The notes below the pieces were generated by a model, which saw only the letters and a list, made by a program, of their open reading frames with translations, searched no databases and was not told where the DNA came from. From assembly GCA_016703065.1 (NCBI GenBank), contig JADJCU010000006.1, positions 1-64,000 of the forward strand: DNA of 64,000 bases, given 5' to 3'. The position numbers were made by a program, and so were the translations under genes. This DNA comes from a bacterium. GTDB taxonomy: Bacteria > Electryoneota > RPQS01. Below, one piece after another: positions 1 through 8,260 of the stretch; position 1 is the first letter of the stretch, and each line of letters begins with the position of its first letter.

Positions 1-1
1 A

Positions 2-91
2 CGGATCGTCTTCGTCGTGCCCACTGAATACGTTCACAAGGCGTTCATTGCCGAGATGGAACGTGTGTATTACGGCGAACCACTCCAATAG
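2..91 (+). CDS. C-terminal fragment of an unidentified protein
   Basis: The first bases read in one open frame and stop at a TAG 39 bp before sdhC. The last 29 residues include FVVPTEYVHKAF and end YYGEPLQ. The tail is too short to assign to a family. The short gap to sdhC suggests it may be the gene upstream of the succinate dehydrogenase operon. The start lies outside the window. Confidence 0.5.
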   Translation, partial: RIVFVVPTEYVHKAFIAEMERVYYGEPLQ

Positions 92-130
92 CGTGCAACT
101 CAACTTCTAACTTATTCTTGTCGAATCATC

Positions 131-886
131 ATGGCCTATCCTGTCCCCGGAACTCGCGAACCGTTCCTTGCGACGCGCCGTCAAGACGGTTGGTGGGTGG
201 TACCCCTCGCAATGGCCGCTACGTTCCTCGTCTTTGTCGTCTATGCGACGTGGGCAGCCTTCCAACCGCGAGAATTTAGTCATTTTGGCCCCTATATCTC
301 GCCATTTTACTCGCCGGACCTCACAAAGTGGATTCCCGGATTCACCTGGTCGCCCGCGCTGTTGATCCTGTGGATACCTGCGGGCTTCCGACTGACCTGC
401 TACTATGGCCGCAAAGCGTACTACCGATCCGTGACCTTTTCGCCCCCGGCCTGCGCCGTCGGCAAAGGGGATAGGGATTACAAAGGCGAACGAGCGCTGC
501 CGTGGGTTCTTAATAACCTGCACCGCTATTTTCTTTATCTTGTCACCGTACTCGTAATTTTTCATTGGTTCCATTTCTTTGATGCTTTCAAATTTGACGA
601 TGGCTTCGGGATGGGGCTGGGTACACTGGTCGTCGCAGCAGATACTATCTTCTTGACATTGTACGTGTTTGGGTGCCATTCCTTGCGCCACCTTGTCGGC
701 GGACGCATCGACTGCTATTCCTGTGCGGCGAGCGGTTTGGTTCGACATAAAGCGTGGAAGGGTGTGTCCGTCTTGAATGATCGCCACAATCTCTATTTCT
801 GGTGCAGCTTGGTCACCGTCGGCTTCGGGGATGTCTATGTCAGAATGTGCGCGATGGGCGTTTGGAACGACGTGAGGTTCTTCTAA
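131..886 (+). CDS. sdhC: Succinate dehydrogenase membrane cytochrome b subunit
   Basis: This is the membrane anchor that carries electrons from SdhB to quinone; 251 aa. Five hydrophobic segments are visible (about residues 21-43, 74-92, 131-150, 161-183, 219-237), as in the single-anchor type found with actinobacterial-like Sdh complexes. Histidines suited to heme ligation lie in or beside the helices (H131, H145, H148, H183, H187, H219). The C-terminus YVRMCAMGVWNDVRFF matches the usual end of this family. Its stop overlaps the sdhA start by one base (TAATG), so the two are probably translationally coupled. Assignment rests on topology, tail and operon; whether one or two hemes bind cannot be told. 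Confidence 0.85.
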   Translation: MAYPVPGTREPFLATRRQDGWWVVPLAMAATFLVFVVYATWAAFQPREFSHFGPYISPFYSPDLTKWIPGFTWSPALLILWIPAGFRLTCYYGRKAYYRSVTFSPPACAVGKGDRDYKGERALPWVLNNLHRYFLYLVTVLVIFHWFHFFDAFKFDDGFGMGLGTLVVAADTIFLTLYVFGCHSLRHLVGGRIDCYSCAASGLVRHKAWKGVSVLNDRHNLYFWCSLVTVGFGDVYVRMCAMGVWNDVRFF

Positions 887-2691
887 TGGCACAATACACC
901 ACACACGAATTTGATGTTCTCGTCGTCGGCGCAGGCGGAGCGGGGCTGCGAGCCGCCATCGAATCCGCTGCGCTCGGTGCGAAAACCGCCGTGGTCATGA
1001 AGTCCCTGCTCGGAAAAGCGCACACCGTCATGGCCGAGGGCGGAGCTGCGGCCGCGCTGCAAAATGCAGACGACCGCGACTCGTGGCAAACGCACTTCCG
1101 TGACACCATGAAGGGCGGTAAGCAGCTGAACTTCTACCGCATGGCTGAACTCCACGCGAAAGAAGCGCCCGACCGTATTCGCGAGCTTGAAGAATGGGGA
1201 GCGGTCTTCGATCGCACGCCAAATGGGTTGATTAATCAGCGCAACTTCGGCGGTCACACCTATCCGCGTCTTGCCCACGTCGGAGATCGCACCGGCCTCG
1301 AAATGATCCGCACCTTGCAGGACAAAGTTGTTCACATGGCCGCGGAGATCTTCATGGAGATGACGATTACGCATCTGCTGAAGAATGGCAATCGCATCGC
1401 CGGCGCCCTGGCGTATTCGCGCGTTACTGGTGAATTTCATCTGTTCAAAGCCAAGGCCATCGTCCTTGCCACCGGCGGCGGCGGGAAGGCCTTCGCAATT
1501 ACGTCCAACTCCTGGGAGTACAGCGGTGACGGACAAGCCCTTGCATGGCGGTCTTGCGCAGAATTGCTCGACATGGAGTTCGTACAGTTTCATCCAACGG
1601 GAATGGTTTGGCCGCTGTCTGTGCGCGGAACGCTCGTCACCGAAGGTGTGCGTGGAGAGGGTGGCGTGCTCCTGAACAAGGATGGCCGCCGTTTCATGTT
1701 TGATTACATACCTGAAGCCTTCCGTAACGATGTGGCCGCTACCGAAGAGGAAGCAAATCAGTGGGTCGCTGAAGTCGCGGTTGGAAAGCGCGCCACCGTG
1801 CGCAGGCCGCCCGAATTGCTCACGCGTGATGTTGTCGCGCGCTCGATTCGCGCCGAAGTTCAAGCCGGACGCGGTTCGCCGCACGGCGGGGCTTTTCTGG
1901 ACATCGCGTCACGACGGACTGCCGCTGACATTCAACGCAAACTGCCGTCGATGTATCACCAGTTCAAGCAGCTCGCGAATGTCGACATTACAAAGGAAGC
2001 AATGGAAGTCGGTCCAACGTGTCACTATATGATGGGCGGGATACGCGTTGAAGCTGAAACAGCTATGTCCACGTTGCCCGGTTTGTTTGCCGCGGGTGAG
2101 GTCGCGGCCGGACTGCATGGTGCGAATCGCCTCGGAGGGAATTCGCTCTCTGACCTGCTCGTTTTTGGCCGCAGAGCGGGGTGGGGGCGGCCGAGTACGC
2201 GAAGAAGGAATCCTCGCTTCCAGCCTGATCAGCAAGAGATCGAAAAGGCCATCGCAGATAATCTGGCCTGTTTTGCGCGCAAGGGCGGCGAAAATCCCTA
2301 CACCGTACATCGTGAATTGCAGGACATGATGCAGGACAATGTCGGTATCGTGCGCACGGAATCCGAACTGAAGCACGCGCTGGCCAAACTCGATGAATTC
2401 GAAAAGCGCGTCGCCAATCTCTCTGTCGACGGCGCGCGAGCTTACAATCCCGGATGGAATCTCGCGATGGATCTCCGCAGTATGGTGGTCACATCTCGCG
2501 CAATCGCCATGGCCGCGCTCGAGCGAAAAGAGAGCCGGGGCGGTCATTCACGGATTGATTATCCCGACTATGACAAGAATTTCGCCAATGTGAACCATAT
2601 TCTCTCGAACAAAGACGGCGTCATGACGTTGCGGGCGGAACCGCTGCCGAAAGTCTCCGACGATTTGAAGCAATACGTGGAGGAGGCATAA
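886..2691 (+). CDS. sdhA: Succinate dehydrogenase flavoprotein subunit (locally frameshifted)
   Basis: Catalytic FAD subunit that oxidises succinate to fumarate; about 601 aa. The Rossmann motif VVGAGGAGLRAAI lies at residues 13-25, and His46 in KAHTVMAEGG is the likely covalent FAD site. The ATG at 886 is chosen because it overlaps the sdhC stop and begins at the conserved region; the frame is open upstream to 802 but that stretch lies inside sdhC. Between about 2180 and 2227 the protein is out of frame: the shifted frame there reads GAAEYAKKESSLPA, as expected for the family, and the normal frame resumes at DQQEIEKAIAD. Adding three bases in homopolymers repairs it. Function is secure; the local break is probably a sequence error. 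Confidence 0.92.
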   Translation: MAQYTTHEFDVLVVGAGGAGLRAAIESAALGAKTAVVMKSLLGKAHTVMAEGGAAAALQNADDRDSWQTHFRDTMKGGKQLNFYRMAELHAKEAPDRIRELEEWGAVFDRTPNGLINQRNFGGHTYPRLAHVGDRTGLEMIRTLQDKVVHMAAEIFMEMTITHLLKNGNRIAGALAYSRVTGEFHLFKAKAIVLATGGGGKAFAITSNSWEYSGDGQALAWRSCAELLDMEFVQFHPTGMVWPLSVRGTLVTEGVRGEGGVLLNKDGRRFMFDYIPEAFRNDVAATEEEANQWVAEVAVGKRATVRRPPELLTRDVVARSIRAEVQAGRGSPHGGAFLDIASRRTAADIQRKLPSMYHQFKQLANVDITKEAMEVGPTCHYMMGGIRVEAETAMSTLPGLFAAGEVAAGLHGANRLGGNSLSDLLVFGRRAGWGRPSTRRRNPRFQPDQQEIEKAIADNLACFARKGGENPYTVHRELQDMMQDNVGIVRTESELKHALAKLDEFEKRVANLSVDGARAYNPGWNLAMDLRSMVVTSRAIAMAALERKESRGGHSRIDYPDYDKNFANVNHILSNKDGVMTLRAEPLPKVSDDLKQYVEEA

Positions 2692-2693
2692 GC

Positions 2694-3440
2694 ATGTCGC
2701 GCACCGTCAAAATGAAAGTCTATCGCGGCGAGCAGAATGTCGGCCAGTTTCACGAATACGATGTCTCGATCGACGACGGTATGGTCGTGCTCGACGTTAT
2801 TCATCGCATTCAGGCGACCGAAGCCCCCGATCTTGCCTGCCGATGGAACTGCAAGGCCGGAAAATGCGGTTCGTGTTCCGCCGAAGTGAACGGCAAGCCC
2901 AGCCTCATGTGCATGACGCGAATGGACACGCTGCCGCAGGACAAGATCATTACGGTTGAACCGCTCAAGGCCTTTCCGCATGTTCGCGATCTTGTCACCG
3001 ACGTCTCGTGGAATTACACCGTCAACAAAAAGATCCGTCCGTTTAAGCCGCGCCCCAAAGCGGCCGATGGCACGCATCGCATGTATCAATACGAAGTTGA
3101 TCGCGTACAGGAATTCCGCAAGTGCATCGAGTGCTATCTTTGCCAAAACGTTTGCCATGCGCTGCGTAATCACGGCAAGCACGAAGAGTTTGCGGGACCG
3201 CGGTTCTTGGCTCGCCTGGCGTCTCTCGAAATGCATCCGCTCGACAGCGATGACCGCATCCCTTTCATCAAGGAAGGCGGCGGAGTTGGCTTCTGCAACA
3301 TCACAAAGTGCTGCACTGAAGTCTGTCCCGAGCATATCCATATCACCGACAACGCCATCATTCCGCTGAAAGAGCGTGTCGCCGATCGCTATTATGACCC
3401 GATCCAGATGCTCTTTCGCGTCCTGACCGGCAACAAGTGA
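2694..3440 (+). CDS. sdhB: Succinate dehydrogenase iron-sulfur subunit
   Basis: Electron-transfer subunit between the flavin and the membrane anchor; 248 aa. The N-terminal ferredoxin-like domain has the [2Fe-2S] ligands C53-x4-C58-x2-C61-x11-C73. The C-terminal domain has CIECYLCQNVC and CNITKCCTEVCPEH, supplying ligands for the other two clusters. It starts two bases after the sdhA stop. Together the three genes encode a C-A-B operon, the order typical of the non-proteobacterial type. Fumarate reductase is the alternative reading of such complexes; sequence alone does not decide the direction. Confidence 0.92.
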   Translation: MSRTVKMKVYRGEQNVGQFHEYDVSIDDGMVVLDVIHRIQATEAPDLACRWNCKAGKCGSCSAEVNGKPSLMCMTRMDTLPQDKIITVEPLKAFPHVRDLVTDVSWNYTVNKKIRPFKPRPKAADGTHRMYQYEVDRVQEFRKCIECYLCQNVCHALRNHGKHEEFAGPRFLARLASLEMHPLDSDDRIPFIKEGGGVGFCNITKCCTEVCPEHIHITDNAIIPLKERVADRYYDPIQMLFRVLTGNK

Positions 3441-3847
3441 AGTCCCACACTGAATACTTGACTTTTGCCACGACACAGCGCGAGGAGTTCGTCCTGATGA
3501 CTGATCAGGTCGCCAAGGCCGTGCGCACGTCCGGCGTCAAGGAAGGGATGGTCCTCGTCTCGGCCATGCATATCACTGCGGCAGTCTACGTGAATGACGC
3601 CGAGGATGGTTTGATTGCAGATATCAAAGAGTGGTTGCGAGGCTTGGCTCCCGACAAAGACTACCGCCACCATCGCACCGGTGAGGATAATGGCAGCGCG
3701 CACCTCAAGAACCTGATTCTGCACCACCAAGTCATCCTGCCCATCACCAAAGGCGAACTCGATCTCGGCCCTTGGCAGCAAGTCTACTATGCCGAATTCG
3801 ACGGACAACGCCGCAAACGCGTGGTTGTCAAAGTGCTTGGCGAGTAA
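3437..3847 (+). CDS. yjbQ: YjbQ family protein (UPF0047)
   Basis: Small 136-aa protein of the widespread YjbQ family, whose members show weak thiamine-phosphate synthase activity but whose physiological role is unsettled. The family signature is clear: HITAAVYVNDAEDGL, then HHRTGEDNGSAHLKN, then LGPWQQVYYAEFDG. Start is GTG at 3437, overlapping the sdhB stop by four bases (GTGA), so it is probably co-translated with the Sdh operon. Length is normal for the family. Nothing links it mechanistically to succinate oxidation. Confidence 0.9.
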   Translation: MKSHTEYLTFATTQREEFVLMTDQVAKAVRTSGVKEGMVLVSAMHITAAVYVNDAEDGLIADIKEWLRGLAPDKDYRHHRTGEDNGSAHLKNLILHHQVILPITKGELDLGPWQQVYYAEFDGQRRKRVVVKVLGE

Positions 3848-3862
3848 GAGTGTTTTCCAAGC

Positions 3863-4192
3863 ATGAGTGAACGCTGGTTCCGTGTTTGCCCGCGATCCGA
3901 ATTGAAATCCGGACAGGCGAAGAGCATAACTATTCTTGGCCGTCCATATGCCGTATTCGACGTTGGCGGCGAGCTCTTCGGGCTTGATTCCGCATGCAAA
4001 CACATGAGAGCCAATCTCGCCAACGGTAAAATAGTCGGCCATACCGTCGAGTGTTTCATGCACAAATGGCGGTATGACATCAAGTCTGGACAGTGCTTGA
4101 CCAATGAAGGCTTCGACACGACTTCCCGACCTGTGAAAATCGTCGAGGACGTCGTCTGGATTGCGGTCGAGTGGCCCGAAAACGAATTTTGA
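3863..4192 (+). CDS. Rieske-type [2Fe-2S] ferredoxin
   Basis: 109-aa soluble Rieske protein. The cluster-binding motifs CKH and CFMH are separated by 16 residues, the standard C-x-H-x(15-17)-C-x2-H pattern; there is no membrane segment, so it resembles the ferredoxins of dioxygenase systems or NirD rather than a bc1 subunit. It lies 15 bp after yjbQ, at the end of the apparent sdh operon. The partner is unknown: no oxygenase or reductase gene is nearby. Family assignment is firm, role open. Confidence 0.85.
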   Translation: MSERWFRVCPRSELKSGQAKSITILGRPYAVFDVGGELFGLDSACKHMRANLANGKIVGHTVECFMHKWRYDIKSGQCLTNEGFDTTSRPVKIVEDVVWIAVEWPENEF

Positions 4193-4229
4193 TAATTCCC
4201 GGGTGGTCCCGGAAGATATGGAGGACTCT

Positions 4230-7200
4230 ATGAAACAGCGTCGATTCTCTCACTTGCTTCTTGCGTGCCTGCTGTTCACCTTCGCCTCAGCGCACGCCGC
4301 TTACGAAATCTACTTCCTGAGCGGCACGGTCACGCCGCAAGCTCATAACTTCAGCGTTGCTCAAATCGAAGCAGGCCAGCACGTTGTTCTGCAGTTCTTT
4401 GATCCGCTCTCCGTTGCCGACCATGAAAGACTTGAATCCGCAGGGGTCTCTCTCGTCGGCTACCTGCCTGAACGCGCCTTCGCGGCGTTCCTGAAAACTC
4501 CGTTGACAGACGCACAGTTAGAGCGGCTCGGTGTCCGCGCAGTGCTGGCCTTCGCGCCGGAGTACAAGCTGCATCCCCGCTGCATTGAACAGGAATTTGG
4601 GCCATGGAGTGAATTCGGTGACGGTCGCCGCATGTTTAACGTTGACGTGTTTAGCGACGTCAAACTCGCCGATGCCGCCGCTGTGATTCAGGGAAACGGT
4701 TTCGAGGTCGGCGATTACATCGAGGTTTCGCACACGCTAATCGTAGCCGCAGATCCGGGCAAGCTCGTTGAGCTCGCAGCACTCGATCCGGTGCTCTTTG
4801 TCAACGAAATGTCGCCGCCGCTCGAAAGTCTCAATGCGACCGTGCGCACGCGGCTCCACGTCAATGAAGTGCAAACAAATCCCTACAACCTGAGCGGTGA
4901 AGGCGTTACAATTCTCGTCTATGACGGTGGCCTCGTTGACGCAACGCATCCCGATTTCGGCACCCGTGTCAACGCACTTGAAGACGGTACCGTCCAGGAT
5001 CATCCGACACACGTTGCAGGAACCGTTGGCGGTGACGGCACGAACTCCGGCGGTACCAATCGCGGCATGGCGCCTGACGCCGTGATCATTAGCGGCGAGT
5101 ACGACGCCTGCATTCCTTTCTGCTTCTATAACAGCCCGAACGACGTCAGCCCGGACTATATTCTTGCCCGCACCGGGCACAACATTGAGCTCACCACAAA
5201 TTCGATGGGTGCGAATGTCAGCCCCAACGGCTATCCGTGCTCGTGGTTTGGCGACTACGAGTTGACATCGCGAATTCTTGATGACATGGTGCGCCATACC
5301 GTCGATCGCCCCCTGACAATGTTCTGGGCCGCGGGAAACGAGCGCGGTGATGCCGGCTGCAATGTTGCGACCTACCGCTGCATGTCCATTCCTGCAAGCG
5401 CGAAGAACATCATGACGATCGGTGCGACCACCGCGACAGACGCAGTGGCCAGCTTCTCATCGTTTGGGCCGACTGACGATGGCCGCGTTAAGCCCGAAGT
5501 CGTGGCCACGGGTGTCAACGTCAATTCCTGCGCACCCGGCGGTGGCTACCAGACAATGTCCGGCACGTCCATGGCCACCCCCGCATCGGCGGGCGTCGCG
5601 TGCCTAATCCTCGAACAATGGCATACACAGTTCCCCGGTGCGCCCGATCCGCTTCCCGAGACCATGAAGGCGCTCCTGATCAACTCGGCAACAGATTTAG
5701 GTAACGCCGGACCCGACTTCCAAACAGGATACGGTATCGTGCATGCGCAACGCGCCGTGGATCAGTTGGCGGCCGGTGGAGTCCTGGAAGGCACGCTTAA
5801 CATTGATCAGACATTGGACATCGAATTTGAAGTGCCTGAAAACACTCCTTTCCTCGAAGTCAGTCTTGCTTGGAGCGATGTTCCTGCGCTGGGCAATGTA
5901 ACGCCGACGCTCGTGAACGACTTGAACCTCGTGCTCATCTCCCCGGCTAATCTCGGTTACCAACCGTGGGTGCTTAGCCCATCCTCGCCCGGAACGGCCG
6001 CACAACCCGGTACGGACAGTGTGAACGTTTGCGAGAAGGTTCGCGTCGCCAACCCGATTGCCGGAACGTGGAGGGCGCGGGTTTTCGGGGAAATCAACTC
6101 CGGAGACGTTCAGTCGTTTGCCCTGGCGTCGAATCTGCCGCTCGTAAACGAGTGGACCCATGTGCACGGCACCGTTCATCTCGCTGGTGAGCCGGGTGTC
6201 GGCCTGAATGGATCGGTCTTGGTGCAGGAAGACGGTGTGCATGCCCTGACCGAGGGTGACGGCTCGTATTCACTGTTTGTGCCGCGCGATGCAGCCTATT
6301 CACTGCTCATACGTGCCTACGGATACACTCCGCAAACGCTCGGCATCACCGCAAACGTCGCCGACATCCTGTTGGATTTCCCGATGACTGCCGTAGCCGG
6401 TGATGGGACGATTCATGGCACTGTGGAAGACCAGAATGGCGAGCCGCTTGAAGGCGTTGCGATTACCTACAGCTTCCCGAACTTCGACATTCCTTCTGAC
6501 CTGAGTAACATCGCGGGTGAATTCACCCGCGCCCTGCCCGGCAGCAATAGCTATGTCGTGCGCGCTGCCTTGGGCGTCGTCTATGCGGAACAGACGGTGG
6601 ATCTGACGCCCGGTCAAACGACCGATGTCACCTTTGTCCTCCAAGATACCCGTTATTCTCCGGTCGGCCCGGACGCGGGTGGCTACTATTGCTACGAAGT
6701 CGCAGACACGGGCCATGCCCCCGAATTTGCCTACACATCCATTGCTCCCGCCGCCGGCGGTCCGGGCACTCTGATCGGCCCGGGAGCCGGAAATGACTGG
6801 ATTCTGACTGTTGCCTTGCCTTTCAACGCGCGATTCTATGGCGTAGTGACCGGGGGACTGTCTGTTTCTGCGGATGGGTGGATCGGATTTGGGACCGTTG
6901 CCGGCGGTACGCAACCGTGGACCAATTCGTTCATTCCCAACGATGTGGCCCCGAACAACATCGTTTGCCTGTTTTGGGATGACCTGTATCCCTACCATCC
7001 ATCCGAAGGCGGACAAATTGCCTATTACTATGACGAGCCAAACGGGCGCTTCATTGTCGAGTATTATCAAGTTTCGCATTTCGATCCGGTTTCGAACAAG
7101 GTTACGGCACAATTTGTGCTTTATTCACCGGCTGCCCGCCCGACCACTACCGGTGATTCTGAATTCGAAATCGTCTATAGTCGATTCGACTATGACGGAC

Positions 7201-8171
7201 CGGACTCGGATCAGGATGCCACGCTCGGTATCGAGAATGGCAACGGCACGACCGGCCTGATGGTGCTCTTTGACGGAATCTACGACCAGAATCAGTTCGC
7301 GGTGGACTCAGGTAGCGTCTTGCGCTACACGACGGGGCCAATTATCGGTAACGGCACGATTCGGGGACAGATAACCGCTATTCCCGCTACAGACTTGTCG
7401 GGTGCTACGCTGCGTCTTGGCGCATTGGCTTTTAGTCCGGAAGTCAATGGATCGTTCTCGCTTTCCAACTTCCCGGCAGGTGTCTTCCGTCTTGAAGTCG
7501 AACTGGCTGGTTATGAGAATCTGCTGTCCGAGCAGTTCTCGATTCTGCCCGATGACACCACGACGGTTAACATGACGGTCTACCGGCTCGATCCGCCAAC
7601 GGACCTTGCAGGACAGTTCTACCCGCAAGAGTGGCAGATCGATTTGGCGTGGAATGCCCCAACATGGAACGCCGCGCAGCGGAATGACGGCGGCTCGGCC
7701 CTTGACGAACTATCCGGCTACAAAGTTTACGTGCAGGGTAGAGGGGTCGTCGGACAACCGACTGATACGTTCTTTGTCTACACGCCGCCTACAATTGGTG
7801 CCTACCGAATCTGGGTAACGTCGGTGTACGACGGAGGAGAATCGGACAGCTCGAATATTGTGCAGTTCATTGTAACCGATGCGGATGACGCACCGACGGG
7901 CATTCCAACCGAGCTGTATTTGTTGCAGAACTATCCCAATCCGTTCAACCCGACGACCAGCATTGCCTTCGGATTACCGACAGAATCTGAAGTGAGACTT
8001 TCGGTGTTTGACATCCAGGGGAGGCTCGTGGCGAATCTGGTTGATTCTCAACTTCCCGCTGGACACCATCGCGTCAATTTCAACGCTGCCGGACTCGGAA
8101 GCGGCGTCTACTTCTATCGTCTTGACACGAACAACAGCCGACTCATCGGAAAGATGATGCTGCTGCGGTAG
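4230..8171 (+). CDS. Secreted subtilisin-like serine protease with T9SS sorting domain
   Basis: 1313-aa exported S8-family protease. The ATG at 4230 is chosen because GGAG lies seven bases upstream and the signal peptide MKQRRFSHLLLACLLFTFA then begins at residue 1. Catalytic Asp is in LVYDGGLVDATHP (about residue 231), His in DHPTHVAGTVGG (about 261), Ser in GTSMATPASAG (about 445). After the protease domain come carboxypeptidase-regulatory-like beta domains (about 640-800 and 1040-1110), a region with a large beta domain, and a fibronectin-like stretch. The end is a type A T9SS sorting domain: LLQNYPNPFNPTTSIAFGL, then SGVYFYRL. Such domains direct export across the outer membrane and surface attachment or release in FCB bacteria. 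Substrate unknown. A hairpin terminator follows. Confidence 0.9.
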   Translation: MKQRRFSHLLLACLLFTFASAHAAYEIYFLSGTVTPQAHNFSVAQIEAGQHVVLQFFDPLSVADHERLESAGVSLVGYLPERAFAAFLKTPLTDAQLERLGVRAVLAFAPEYKLHPRCIEQEFGPWSEFGDGRRMFNVDVFSDVKLADAAAVIQGNGFEVGDYIEVSHTLIVAADPGKLVELAALDPVLFVNEMSPPLESLNATVRTRLHVNEVQTNPYNLSGEGVTILVYDGGLVDATHPDFGTRVNALEDGTVQDHPTHVAGTVGGDGTNSGGTNRGMAPDAVIISGEYDACIPFCFYNSPNDVSPDYILARTGHNIELTTNSMGANVSPNGYPCSWFGDYELTSRILDDMVRHTVDRPLTMFWAAGNERGDAGCNVATYRCMSIPASAKNIMTIGATTATDAVASFSSFGPTDDGRVKPEVVATGVNVNSCAPGGGYQTMSGTSMATPASAGVACLILEQWHTQFPGAPDPLPETMKALLINSATDLGNAGPDFQTGYGIVHAQRAVDQLAAGGVLEGTLNIDQTLDIEFEVPENTPFLEVSLAWSDVPALGNVTPTLVNDLNLVLISPANLGYQPWVLSPSSPGTAAQPGTDSVNVCEKVRVANPIAGTWRARVFGEINSGDVQSFALASNLPLVNEWTHVHGTVHLAGEPGVGLNGSVLVQEDGVHALTEGDGSYSLFVPRDAAYSLLIRAYGYTPQTLGITANVADILLDFPMTAVAGDGTIHGTVEDQNGEPLEGVAITYSFPNFDIPSDLSNIAGEFTRALPGSNSYVVRAALGVVYAEQTVDLTPGQTTDVTFVLQDTRYSPVGPDAGGYYCYEVADTGHAPEFAYTSIAPAAGGPGTLIGPGAGNDWILTVALPFNARFYGVVTGGLSVSADGWIGFGTVAGGTQPWTNSFIPNDVAPNNIVCLFWDDLYPYHPSEGGQIAYYYDEPNGRFIVEYYQVSHFDPVSNKVTAQFVLYSPAARPTTTGDSEFEIVYSRFDYDGPDSDQDATLGIENGNGTTGLMVLFDGIYDQNQFAVDSGSVLRYTTGPIIGNGTIRGQITAIPATDLSGATLRLGALAFSPEVNGSFSLSNFPAGVFRLEVELAGYENLLSEQFSILPDDTTTVNMTVYRLDPPTDLAGQFYPQEWQIDLAWNAPTWNAAQRNDGGSALDELSGYKVYVQGRGVVGQPTDTFFVYTPPTIGAYRIWVTSVYDGGESDSSNIVQFIVTDADDAPTGIPTELYLLQNYPNPFNPTTSIAFGLPTESEVRLSVFDIQGRLVANLVDSQLPAGHHRVNFNAAGLGSGVYFYRLDTNNSRLIGKMMLLR

Positions 8172-8190
8172 CGGGTCATATTTGCTAAGC

Positions 8191-8216
8191 AAGGGGCCTT
8201 GCGGCCCCTTCGCTCT
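8191..8216 (+). terminator. Rho-independent terminator after the subtilase
   Basis: An 8-bp stem (AAGGGGCC / GGCCCCTT) with a four-base loop spans 8191-8210, 20 bp after the stop, followed by a pyrimidine-rich tract. The T run is weak. Confidence 0.7.
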
Positions 8217-8260
8217 CTCTAATTTGTCTTTCTCTCACTGGGAGTCGAAATTCGTCTGTC

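Noticed and set aside
883..1884. 333-codon minus-strand open frame inside sdhA
   Set aside because: It is a shadow of GC-rich sdhA codons with no domain-like sequence.
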